Assembly (NCBI GenBank): GCA_902764045.1
Contig: CACWUI010000005.1
Coordinates: forward strand, 1-25,329
Direction of reading: 5' to 3'
Origin: an uncultured Lachnospiraceae bacterium
GTDB taxonomy: Bacteria; Bacillota; Clostridia; Lachnospirales; Lachnospiraceae
DNA length: 25,329 nucleotides
The number at the start of each line of letters is the position of its first letter. The stretch's first letter is position 1. The notes beneath the pieces are model-generated. The model was not told the DNA's origin and ran no database searches. It saw nothing but the letters and a program-made list of their open reading frames with translations. Positions 14,980 through 22,492 of the stretch are shown one piece after another. Both the position numbers and the translations under genes were made by a program.

Positions 14980-16326
14980 ATGGCCGACAGGAAACGAAGA
15001 AAAGGCATGTCCCATGCGCAGATAATGGCGCTGGGTTTTATTATGGTCATCATGGCGGGAACATTTCTGCTTATGCTCCCCATTGCCTCTAAGACGGGCA
15101 CGGTGACCCATTTTTTTGACTGCCTTTTTACCTCCGTAAGCGCCACCTGCGTGACGGGGCTTATCGTGGTGGATACATTTAACCACTGGACCCTTTTCGG
15201 TCAGATCGTCATCCTTGTAATGATCCAGATCGGAGGTCTGGGTATCATCACCATTTCCGCCATAGTTTATTCCGTATTCAGGCGTCGCATCGGTCTGAAC
15301 ATGCGCAACATGATCCAGGAGAGCATATACGCTTTTCAGCTGGACGGCATCACGAATACGTTAAAAAGGATATTCAGGCGTACCATCATCATCGAGATGA
15401 TAGGCGCCGGCATCCTTTGCACCCAGTTCATACCGCAGCTGGGAGTAGCGAAGGGTATATGGTACGGCATTTTTCACTCCATTTCCGCCTTTTGTAATGC
15501 GGGCTTTGATCTGATGGGGCGCTATGGCTCCTATTCATCCCTTACCACCGTGCAGGGAAATCCAGTGATCCTCATTACCATAATATGCCTGGTGCTTGTG
15601 GGAGGACTGGGTTTTGTTGTCTGGGATGATATACTGGATAAGAAGTTTAAGATCAGAAAATACAGCCTCCACTCCAAGGTGGTCCTTATAATGATGGGAG
15701 CCCTTGTGGCAGGAGGGACGATACTTTTCCTTATCTTTGAGCACGACAATCTTTTTGCGGGCATGAATCCCGGTCAGAGAGTGCTTTCCGCCGTGTTTGC
15801 ATCGGTTACCCCCAGGACCGCGGGATTTAATGCCATAGAGGTGGGGGACATGACCCAGGCCAGCAAGCTTCTCACCTGTATGCTCATGTTTATCGGAGGA
15901 AACTCAGGCTCCACCGCCGGCGGTATCAAGACCACCACAATAGTGGTGATGGGCGCCTACATTTTCTCCAGTCTTGCCCGGACCACAGGGCCCAGGGTCC
16001 TGAAACGCCGCATAGGCGACGAAAATATCAAGACGGCGGCCATGGTATTCGGACTGAATGTAAGCATTATCGTGGCGGCGCTTTTGATCATTACCCATGT
16101 ACAGAGGCTGCCTCTGGATGATGTGCTCCTTGAGGTATTCTCCGCCATGGGAACCGTGGGGCTGTCGGCGGGCATTACACGAAGCCTGTTGCCCATATCC
16201 AAGATCATCCTTATGATAATGATGTTCTCCGGACGAATCGGAACCGTGACCTTTGCGGTTACATTTAAGAGCAACAAGAGAAAGGCCTTTATAAAGTATC
16301 CCGAAGAGCGGATAAATGTGGGTTAA
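14980..16326 (+). CDS. trkH: TrkH/KtrB-family potassium uptake channel subunit
   Basis: 448 aa membrane protein. Four pore repeats are visible through their filter segments: SVSATCVTGL, SAFCNAGF, TPRTAGF and GTVGLSAG, each followed by a transmembrane helix; GGNSGSTAGGIKTT is also typical. Length fits the shorter KtrB type rather than long TrkH. It imports K+, possibly Na+-coupled, together with the cytoplasmic gating subunit encoded 16 nt downstream. RBS AGGAGG is clear. Confidence 0.93.
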   Translation: MADRKRRKGMSHAQIMALGFIMVIMAGTFLLMLPIASKTGTVTHFFDCLFTSVSATCVTGLIVVDTFNHWTLFGQIVILVMIQIGGLGIITISAIVYSVFRRRIGLNMRNMIQESIYAFQLDGITNTLKRIFRRTIIIEMIGAGILCTQFIPQLGVAKGIWYGIFHSISAFCNAGFDLMGRYGSYSSLTTVQGNPVILITIICLVLVGGLGFVVWDDILDKKFKIRKYSLHSKVVLIMMGALVAGGTILFLIFEHDNLFAGMNPGQRVLSAVFASVTPRTAGFNAIEVGDMTQASKLLTCMLMFIGGNSGSTAGGIKTTTIVVMGAYIFSSLARTTGPRVLKRRIGDENIKTAAMVFGLNVSIIVAALLIITHVQRLPLDDVLLEVFSAMGTVGLSAGITRSLLPISKIILMIMMFSGRIGTVTFAVTFKSNKRKAFIKYPEERINVG

Positions 16327-16342
16327 AAACGGAGGTTAAGCT

Positions 16343-17005
16343 ATGAAATCAATACTTATAATCGGTATGGGCAAATTCGGCCAGCACCTTTGCAATAAGC
16401 TCCTGGAACTGGATAATGAGATAATGATCATTGACCAGAGCGAGGAGCAGATAAGGGATTATTTTACCGAGGTTACCAGTGCCCGCATCGGTGACTGCAC
16501 CAATCCCGACGTGCTTCAGGCCCTGGGGCTTAGCAACTTCGATGTGGTGGTGGTGGCCATACGGGAGAGCTTTCAGAATTCCCTGGAGATCACCAATCTT
16601 GCAAAGGAATTTGGGGCAAAGTATGTGATCAGTGCTGCCAACAGGGATATCCAGGCCAAGTTCCTGTTGAAAAACGGGGCGGACGAGGTGGTCTATCCGG
16701 ACAGGGATGCGGCTTACAAGCTGGCTGCCAAGTGCTCGGCAAACCACGTGTTTGACTATATAGAGCTGGACGGGGAGTATTCCATATATGAGATCCCCGT
16801 GCTTCCCGCCTGGGTGGGGAAGAGCATACGTGAGATCGATGCCAGAGCCAGATATGCCATAAATATCATAGGGATAGCCTCCGAGGGAGAGTTAAATATC
16901 ATGCCCAGCCCCGATGACAGATTTAAGACCGGCGATCACGTAAGGCTTATAAGCGACAAGGAAGCCGCCGAAAGACTTTTTAAAGAACTTGACAGGGGAG
17001 TGTGA
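16343..17005 (+). CDS. trkA: TrkA/KtrA-family potassium channel regulatory subunit
   Basis: 220 aa. An N-terminal RCK domain with nucleotide-binding GMGKFGQHL (about residues 9-17) and IIDQS at the end of the second strand, then a TrkA-C domain (about 140-220). Forms a cytoplasmic gating ring that binds nucleotide and controls TrkH. One RCK_N-RCK_C unit, as in KtrA rather than the doubled enterobacterial TrkA. Last gene of the co-directional run; a GC-rich non-coding stretch follows. Confidence 0.93.
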   Translation: MKSILIIGMGKFGQHLCNKLLELDNEIMIIDQSEEQIRDYFTEVTSARIGDCTNPDVLQALGLSNFDVVVVAIRESFQNSLEITNLAKEFGAKYVISAANRDIQAKFLLKNGADEVVYPDRDAAYKLAAKCSANHVFDYIELDGEYSIYEIPVLPAWVGKSIREIDARARYAINIIGIASEGELNIMPSPDDRFKTGDHVRLISDKEAAERLFKELDRGV

Positions 17006-17008
17006 GTG

Positions 17009-17129
17009 ACCCGGTGACGGTTCTTTTGGGCAGGACACGGGGACAGGGTGACAGTTCTAAGTCTCCCGGTCTCCTCGAAAATCACCCCGGTCTCCCCGCA
17101 GATCCCCCCGGGGGTTCCCGAAACCCCCG
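17009..17129. repeat. Degenerate REP-like element (copy 3) and GC-rich hairpin after trkA
   Basis: 17009-17070 contains GTGACGGTTC (17014-17023), GACACGGGGACAG and a second GGTGACAGTTC, ending in GTCTCCC: a rearranged version of the GGGGACGGTT family without clean arms. Further on, CGGGGGTT (17109-17116) pairs perfectly with AACCCCCG (17122-17129) around a CCCGA loop; there is no T-run, so it is at best a weak terminator for the trkHA transcript. Confidence 0.5.
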
Positions 17130-17144
17130 TGGTTACTGGATTTG

Positions 17145-17194
17145 TAACAATATATAGGTTTTAAGTTGACAACGACCACAATATGTAGTATTAT
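17145..17194 (+). promoter_or_regulatory. nrdD promoter with two NrdR-like boxes
   Basis: TTGACA (17166-17171), 17-nt spacer, TATTAT (17189-17194): a strong sigma-A promoter. Two similar boxes, with cores ACAATATATAG (17147-17157) and ACAATATGTAG (17178-17188), resemble the NrdR consensus acaCwAtATaTwgtgt. They are exactly 31 bp apart, the three-turn spacing usual for NrdR pairs, and the second overlaps the spacer and -10. NrdR represses nucleotide reductase genes when dATP is high. Confidence 0.75.
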
Positions 17195-17199
17195 TTTGC

Positions 17200-17332
17200 C
17201 GATAAGAGAGAAAGCGCGTATTTACGCCCTTTTTGCCTTACCGGCAATTTTTTAGGCCTTACCCGCGTTCAGGACGCTTAAAATAGATTGTTAGTCGTTG
17301 ATTTTTAAAATGTAAAGAGGAGGATGATTGGC
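17200..17332 (+). promoter_or_regulatory. nrdD leader with small hairpins
   Basis: The roughly 130-nt leader contains a GCGT-ATTT-ACGC hairpin, a TTGCC-TTACC-GGCAA hairpin followed by six T (17233-17253), and a GCGT-TCAGG-ACGC hairpin. The middle one looks like a weak intrinsic terminator and could allow attenuation, but the 5-bp stem is short. The leader ends in the RBS GAGGAGG (17317-17323). No known riboswitch was recognised. Confidence 0.35.
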
Positions 17333-19504
17333 TTGAAGATTATAAAAAGAAGCGGATCAGAGATGATATTTGACGGCGCGAAGATAGTTGCAGCCGTTGA
17401 AAAAGCAAACAATGAAGTCATCCCTAAGGAAAGACTTACGGATGAACAGGTACATTCCATTGCAAAGACCGTTGAGGGGATCTGCGCAGACATGGGAAGA
17501 TCCCTGAATGTGGAGGAGATTCAGGATCTTGTGGAAAATGAGATCATGCAGCACAGGGCATTTTCCGTAGCCAGAAAGTACATTACATACAGATATAAAA
17601 GAGCCCTGGTCCGTAAGTCAAACTCCACGGACGAGCAGATCTTAAGCCTTCTTGAGTGTAACAATGAAGAAGTAAAGCAGGAAAATTCCAACAAAAACCC
17701 CACCGTAAACAGTGTTCAGCGTGATTATATGGCAGGTGAGGTAAGCAAGGATATCACAAAGAGACTCCTTTTACCCCAGGATGTGGTAGAGGCTCACGAG
17801 CAGGGCATCATCCATTTCCATGATTCTGATTATTTTGCACAGCACATGCACAACTGCTGCCTTGTAAACCTGGAGGATATGCTCCAGAACGGTACTGTCA
17901 TCAGTGAGACAATGATCGAGAAGCCCCACAGCTTCTCCACCGCCTGCAATATCGCTACCCAGGCCATTGCCCAGATAGCAAGCTCGCAGTACGGCGGACA
18001 GAGCATTTCACTTGCACATCTGGCGCCCTTCGTACAGGTAAGCCGTGAGAAGTTCATCAAGCAGGTAAGAGAAGAGTTCGAGGCAACCGGGATCCCCGTG
18101 GAAGAGGAGAAGATCAAAGAGGTTGCCGAGCTCCGTGTTCGTGACGAGATCCAGCGCGGTGTCCAGATGATCCAGTATCAGGTGATCACCCTTATGACCA
18201 CCAACGGTCAGGCGCCCTTCGTTACGGTCTATATGCACCTTGACGAGGTTCCCGAGGGTCAGACCAGGGACGACCTTGCCATGGTCATCGAAGAGGTCCT
18301 CAACCAGCGCATCCAGGGCGTTAAGAATGAAAAGGGCGTGTTTATCACACCTGCATTCCCCAAACTCATCTATGTGCTTGATGAGGATAATGTGCGCGAG
18401 GGATCAAAGTACTGGGATCTTACCGTACTTGCGGCTAAGTGTACCGCAAAGCGCATGGTTCCCGACTACATTTCCGCAAAGAAGATGCGTGAGCTTAAAA
18501 ACGGCGATGTTTACGCATGTATGGGATGCCGCTCATTTCTTACCCCCGATATCACGGGAATGGGTGAGAACGGCGCTCACAAGTATTACGGCCGTTTCAA
18601 TCAGGGCGTGGTCACATTAAACCTGGTTGACGTTGCCTGCTCTTCAGGCGGGGACGAGAAGAAATTCTGGGATATCCTTGAGGAGAGGATGCAGCTTTGC
18701 CACAAGGCTCTCATGTGCCGTCACAACAGACTTAAAGGAACACCCTCGGATGTAGCGCCTATCCTCTGGCAGAACGGTGCCCTTGCGCGTCTGAAGAAGG
18801 GCGAGACCATTGACAAGCTGCTCTACGGCAACTATTCCACCATTTCCCTGGGATTTGCGGGACTTAACGAGTGTACGCAGTACATGAAGGGAGTTTCCCA
18901 CACCGATGAGGGAGGCAAGGAATTTGCCCTTGAGGTGATGCAGTTTATGAATGACAAGTGCGCAAAGTGGAGAGCGGAGTCTGATATCTCCTTCTCACTC
19001 TACGGAACACCCCTGGAGTCAACTACCTACAAATTTGCCCAGGCGCTTCAGAAGAGATTCGGTATCATTCCGGGAGTTACGGACAAGAACTACATTACCA
19101 ACAGCTACCATGTTCATGTTCAGGAGGAGATCGATGCATTTACCAAGCTTAAGTTCGAATCCGAGTTCCAGGCCCTGAGCCCCGGAGGTGCCATCAGCTA
19201 TGTTGAGGTTCCCAACATGAGCCAGAATATCGAGGCTGTGCTGGGTGTTATGCAGTACATCTATGAAAACATCATGTACGCAGAGCTGAATACAAAGAGC
19301 GATTACTGCCAGGTATGCGGCTTTGACGGCGAGATAAAGATCGTTGATGATGAGGACGGAAAGCTGGTCTGGGAGTGCCCCAACTGCGGCAACCGCGACC
19401 AGAATAAGTTAAATGTTGCAAGAAGGACCTGCGGTTACATCGGAACCCAGTTCTGGAACCAGGGTCGTACCCAGGAGATCCAGGACAGAGTTCTTCATCT
19501 GTAA
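17333..19504 (+). CDS. nrdD: Anaerobic (class III) ribonucleoside-triphosphate reductase
   Basis: 723 aa from TTG 17333. An ATG at 17324 touches the RBS GAGGAGG with no spacing, whereas the TTG is 9 nt from it and gives the usual family start (M-KIIKRSGSEMIFD). An N-terminal ATP-cone (about 1-90, the dATP/ATP switch) is followed by the barrel domain with CMGCRSFL, a C-terminal zinc site (CQVCG and CPNCG) and the glycyl-radical motif RTCGYIG (radical Gly at residue 701). Makes deoxynucleotides from NTPs without oxygen, using a glycyl radical and formate or a thiol as reductant. The activase NrdG is not in the following genes. Confidence 0.96.
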   Translation: MKIIKRSGSEMIFDGAKIVAAVEKANNEVIPKERLTDEQVHSIAKTVEGICADMGRSLNVEEIQDLVENEIMQHRAFSVARKYITYRYKRALVRKSNSTDEQILSLLECNNEEVKQENSNKNPTVNSVQRDYMAGEVSKDITKRLLLPQDVVEAHEQGIIHFHDSDYFAQHMHNCCLVNLEDMLQNGTVISETMIEKPHSFSTACNIATQAIAQIASSQYGGQSISLAHLAPFVQVSREKFIKQVREEFEATGIPVEEEKIKEVAELRVRDEIQRGVQMIQYQVITLMTTNGQAPFVTVYMHLDEVPEGQTRDDLAMVIEEVLNQRIQGVKNEKGVFITPAFPKLIYVLDEDNVREGSKYWDLTVLAAKCTAKRMVPDYISAKKMRELKNGDVYACMGCRSFLTPDITGMGENGAHKYYGRFNQGVVTLNLVDVACSSGGDEKKFWDILEERMQLCHKALMCRHNRLKGTPSDVAPILWQNGALARLKKGETIDKLLYGNYSTISLGFAGLNECTQYMKGVSHTDEGGKEFALEVMQFMNDKCAKWRAESDISFSLYGTPLESTTYKFAQALQKRFGIIPGVTDKNYITNSYHVHVQEEIDAFTKLKFESEFQALSPGGAISYVEVPNMSQNIEAVLGVMQYIYENIMYAELNTKSDYCQVCGFDGEIKIVDDEDGKLVWECPNCGNRDQNKLNVARRTCGYIGTQFWNQGRTQEIQDRVLHL

Positions 19505-19512
19505 TGAGCTCG

Positions 19513-19599
19513 TGCCTTCTTCTCAGGAAGAAGGCATATACCTAATATTACTTTATATTGTTTTGGAGACACGGGGACGATTCCGTGTCTCTATTTTTT
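19513..19599 (+). terminator. nrdD terminator region: hairpin plus intrinsic terminator
   Basis: First a perfect 10-bp hairpin (TGCCTTCTTC, loop TCAG, 19513-19536) without T-run. Then GAGACACGG (19566-19574) pairs with CCGTGTCTC (19583-19591) and is followed by TATTTTTT, a good intrinsic terminator. The second stem contains GACACGGGGACG-TTC, so it looks like a shortened REP-like element (copy 4) used as a terminator. Confidence 0.75.
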
Positions 19600-19602
19600 G
19601 CC

Positions 19603-19631
19603 TTGACTTTCCAACCCCCATGCCCCATAAT
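19603..19631 (+). promoter_or_regulatory. Sigma-A promoter of the mrp operon
   Basis: TTGACT (19603-19608), 17-nt spacer, CATAAT (19626-19631), directly after the nrdD terminator and about 45 nt before the first ATG. RBS GGAG at 19666-19669. Confidence 0.6.
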
Positions 19632-19677
19632 AGAAGTAATTTTATAAAATTTTTAAAATTATTACGGAGTATTTAAT

Positions 19678-20169
19678 ATGTTGTGGATTTTCCTGTGGAT
19701 AGCCTGGGTTATATTCAACGGCAGGTTCACTGTAGAGATAGCAATATTCGGTGCAGGCTTTGCGACACTTTTGTATTTTTTTACGTGCAAAGCCCTGGGC
19801 TACAGCGCAAAAATGGACGCTGTGGTATTTAAAAACTTCGGACGTATCCTGAAATATCTCGGCATACTTATATGGGAGATCATCAAGGCCAATATGGGTG
19901 TACTTAAGCTTGTGCTTACCCCAGGAGCTAAGATCGAGCCCAGGCTGGTATATTTTAAGACGGACTTAAAAAGCGACATTTCAAAGGCCGCCCTTGCCAA
20001 TTCCATAACCATCACACCCGGTACCATTACCGTGGAAGTGGAGGAGGATGTTTTCTGCGTACACGCACTTGACAAAAGCATGGCAGAGGGTCTGGGAGAC
20101 TCCGTATTCGTAAAGCAGCTGGAGCACATGGAAAAAAAGAGTAACGCGGGAGAAAAGGGAGATAAATAA
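19678..20169 (+). CDS. mnhE: Mrp antiporter subunit E
   Basis: 163 aa with an N-terminal pair of membrane segments and the MnhE-type ANSITITPGTITVEVEEDVFCVHAL stretch (about residues 110-134), the best family mark. Part of the Mrp cation/proton antiporter complex in the cytoplasmic membrane. First gene of the operon; its TAA overlaps the ATG of the F subunit by one base. Confidence 0.9.
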   Translation: MLWIFLWIAWVIFNGRFTVEIAIFGAGFATLLYFFTCKALGYSAKMDAVVFKNFGRILKYLGILIWEIIKANMGVLKLVLTPGAKIEPRLVYFKTDLKSDISKAALANSITITPGTITVEVEEDVFCVHALDKSMAEGLGDSVFVKQLEHMEKKSNAGEKGDK

Positions 20170-20531
20170 TGTTTCAGGGAACATCCTATTCTCATATTTT
20201 TTTCATAATATGCATGATAGCTTTATCGGTCATCATTTTCCTTTGTCTGATCAGGGCCATACTGGGACCCAGATTTACCGACAGGATAGTGGCGGCCAAT
20301 ATGATAAGCACCAAGGTCATAGCCTTTATTTGCATGCTTTCGGTGTTCCTGCGTGAGGATTTCCTTATAGATGTGGGGGTTATCTACGCAATGCTGGGAT
20401 TTGTAGGAGTGGTGGTCTTATCCAAGATCATCCAGGTCAGGGAAAAGGCGGAAAAACTCAGGCGCGAGCGTGAAATGACTCCGGGATCTGTTGAGATCAT
20501 AGACAAAAGCGATGAGGAGGCGAAGGACTGA
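20169..20531 (+). CDS. mnhF: Mrp antiporter subunit F
   Basis: 120 aa with three membrane segments; the LIRAILGPRFTDRIVAANMI stretch (residues 27-46) is the MnhF signature, and DFLIDVGVIYAMLGFVGVVVLSK forms the third helix. A longer charged cytoplasmic tail than usual (REKAEKLRREREM and beyond). Overlaps both neighbours by one base, indicating translational coupling. Confidence 0.9.
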   Translation: MFQGTSYSHIFFIICMIALSVIIFLCLIRAILGPRFTDRIVAANMISTKVIAFICMLSVFLREDFLIDVGVIYAMLGFVGVVVLSKIIQVREKAEKLRREREMTPGSVEIIDKSDEEAKD

Positions 20532-20872
20532 TGTTAGTAAGATTTATCATAGCGGCGGTTCTTATAGGCATAGGGATATTTATTTTTGCCGCAGCCACCT
20601 TCGGTGTATTTAAGTTCAAATATGTACTGAACCGTATGCATGTGGCAGCCCAGTCGGATACTTTAGGACTTCTTTGCAGCCTGGCGGGTGTGGCTGTCCT
20701 TACGGGATTTACATTTGCCACTCTGAAGCTGGCGGTCATAGTGATCCTTTTCTGGCTTTCAGGCCCCATTGCCAGTCATATGATAGCCAAGATGGAGATC
20801 GCATCTCAGGAAAAGGATGATGCCGACGAGTTTGAAACGGTGATAGAAGAGGGGGCGGATAAAGATGGTTGA
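20531..20872 (+). CDS. mnhG: Mrp antiporter subunit G
   Basis: 113 aa, three membrane segments. FKYVLNRMHVAAQSDTLG (about residues 28-45) is the MnhG-type R-MHA-D-LG motif, and the third helix ends in LSGPIASHMIAK. Starts on the last base of mnhF and overlaps the following gene by 8 nt. Confidence 0.9.
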   Translation: MLVRFIIAAVLIGIGIFIFAAATFGVFKFKYVLNRMHVAAQSDTLGLLCSLAGVAVLTGFTFATLKLAVIVILFWLSGPIASHMIAKMEIASQEKDDADEFETVIEEGADKDG

Positions 20873-21167
20873 CGGACAGATGATACTGGTGTGGATACTG
20901 CTTGGCTTCCTTGTGACATGCGCCATAGCGGCCACAGTGGCAAAAAATTTGCTTGTGACCGTTCTTATACTGATGTCCTACAGCGTGGTCATGTCCATTA
21001 TCTGGGTGGTCCTGGAGTCCCCGGACCTGGCGGGCACGGAGGCTGCGGTAGGAGCCGGAGTAACAAGTATTTTATTCTTTATAGTACTGAAAAAAGTGGG
21101 GGCCCTTGATACCTCCAAGAAAAAGAAGCAAAAGGACAAGTCCGAAGAGAGTAAAGACAATGAGTGA
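20865..21167 (+). CDS. DUF4040/MbhD-like antiporter subunit (MrpA C-terminal domain counterpart)
   Basis: 100 aa, three membrane segments; the DLAGTEAAVGAGVTSILFFIVLKK stretch (about 54-77) identifies the DUF4040/MbhD family, equivalent to the first part of the C-terminal extension of large MrpA subunits. A Lys-rich tail follows. Overlaps mnhG by 8 nt and the next gene by 8 nt. Confidence 0.85.
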   Translation: MVDGQMILVWILLGFLVTCAIAATVAKNLLVTVLILMSYSVVMSIIWVVLESPDLAGTEAAVGAGVTSILFFIVLKKVGALDTSKKKKQKDKSEESKDNE

Positions 21168-22083
21168 TCCTAAAAATCATGAAAATCATAAAAATCCCTT
21201 TGTGGCATGGGTAAACGGTGAAACCTTCCGAAAGGAAGAGGAAAAGAAAGCAGCGGAGAAGAAGAAAAAGGTCAAAAAGGAAGTTGATATCTCCGTTCAT
21301 CACGACAGGTTCCATAAGATATACAAGCCTGTCTGCGTGGTGCTTTGCTGCGCCTTTATCGCCCTGCTTATTTTCGTGTGTATTAAGACGCCGCCCTTCG
21401 GTATCACGGATGCGCCCACCAACAATGAAGTGGCGCAGAAGTACATAGAGGAGGGGCTTGAAGATACGGGAGCCACCAATATCGTGGCGGGTATGATCCT
21501 TGACTACAGAGCCTTTGATACCCTGGGCGAGTCCAGTGTCCTTTTTACCGCAGTCATGGCAGTCATTATCCTCTTAAAGAAGGATGAGGACAGGAAAAAG
21601 GAAATGACCGAGAAGCAAAAGCAGATCGAGGCCAGACAGCAAAAGGAAGAAGAGCTTAATGACAGGCATAGGGACGTCATACTGAAGAAGACGTCGGGGA
21701 TCATTGCTCCGTTTATCCTGATGTTCGGAATATACGTGGTGTTAAACGGTCACATTTCACCCGGTGGAGGTTTTTCGGGAGGCGCCATTATCGGAGCCGG
21801 GCTTATCCTCATATCCCAGGCCTTCGGTTCCAAACAGACAAAGAAATTTTTTAACTTTAAAGTATTTACTATTATAACCAGCGGGGCTCTGCTGTCATAT
21901 GCGGCCCTTAAGACTTATTCATTTTACACGGGTTCCCATCATATGGAGACGGGAGTCCCCCACGGTATACCGGGCGCGATCCTCAGTTCAGGCTTTATAC
22001 TGCCCCTGAACATATTCGTGGGTCTGATAGTTGCATGTACAATGTTCGGTTTCTATTCTTTATTCTCGAAAGGAGAGATATAA
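21160..22083 (+). CDS. mnhB: MbhE-MnhB fusion antiporter subunit
   Basis: 307 aa from ATG 21160 (8-nt overlap with the preceding gene); the frame is open further upstream but inside that gene. A charged N-terminal region (to about 45), one membrane segment, then an MbhE-like part with NIVAGMILDYRAFDTLGESSVLFTA (about 106-130), a coiled charged linker (KEMTEKQKQIEARQQKEEE region), and MnhB proper (about 180-307) with GHISPGGGFSGGAIIGAG. The usual MbhE/MrpA end and MrpB are thus in one chain. RBS is weak, consistent with coupling. Confidence 0.88.
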   Translation: MSDPKNHENHKNPFVAWVNGETFRKEEEKKAAEKKKKVKKEVDISVHHDRFHKIYKPVCVVLCCAFIALLIFVCIKTPPFGITDAPTNNEVAQKYIEEGLEDTGATNIVAGMILDYRAFDTLGESSVLFTAVMAVIILLKKDEDRKKEMTEKQKQIEARQQKEEELNDRHRDVILKKTSGIIAPFILMFGIYVVLNGHISPGGGFSGGAIIGAGLILISQAFGSKQTKKFFNFKVFTIITSGALLSYAALKTYSFYTGSHHMETGVPHGIPGAILSSGFILPLNIFVGLIVACTMFGFYSLFSKGEI

Positions 22084-22084
22084 G

Positions 22085-22492
22085 ATGGATTTCTTCCTGA
22101 ATCATTTTTATGAAATAGCATCCATGATCCTCTTCGGTGTGGGATTTATGGGTCTGCTCCTTCATAACAATCTGATAAAGAAAGCCGTTGGTCTGAATAT
22201 CATGGATACGGCCATATATCTTTTCCTTGCCCAGAGAGGCTTTATCACGGGAAGAGTTGCGCCTATCATGGGAAGCAATCTGGAAGCATCGGTGGAAGAA
22301 TACGTAAACCCCATTCCCGCAGGTCTGGTGCTTACGGGTATTGTGGTGTCGGTCAGTGTTACGGCCTTTTTCCTGGCACTGATCCAGATGCTGCACAAGA
22401 AGTACCATACCCTGAATCTGGACGAGATCTTGCTTAAGGCAAAGCAGGAGAAGGAAAAAAAGAAAGCACTGGAGGAAAGCGAAGATGCATGA
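22085..22492 (+). CDS. mnhC: Mrp antiporter subunit C (NuoK-like)
   Basis: 135 aa from ATG 22085, preceded by AAGGAGAGA; the upstream in-frame ATG at 22031 lies in mnhB. Three membrane segments, with NNLIKKAVGLNIMDTAIYLFL (about 28-48) and a PIPAGLVLTGIVVSVSVTAFFLAL helix, the NuoK/MnhC pattern. It carries one of the membrane channel elements of the complex. Overlaps mnhD by 8 nt. Confidence 0.92.
   Translation: MDFFLNHFYEIASMILFGVGFMGLLLHNNLIKKAVGLNIMDTAIYLFLAQRGFITGRVAPIMGSNLEASVEEYVNPIPAGLVLTGIVVSVSVTAFFLALIQMLHKKYHTLNLDEILLKAKQEKEKKKALEESEDA

Noticed and set aside
17109..17129. GC-rich 8-bp hairpin after trkA as a terminator
   Set aside because: No T-run follows, so it is reported only as a hairpin, not as an intrinsic terminator.
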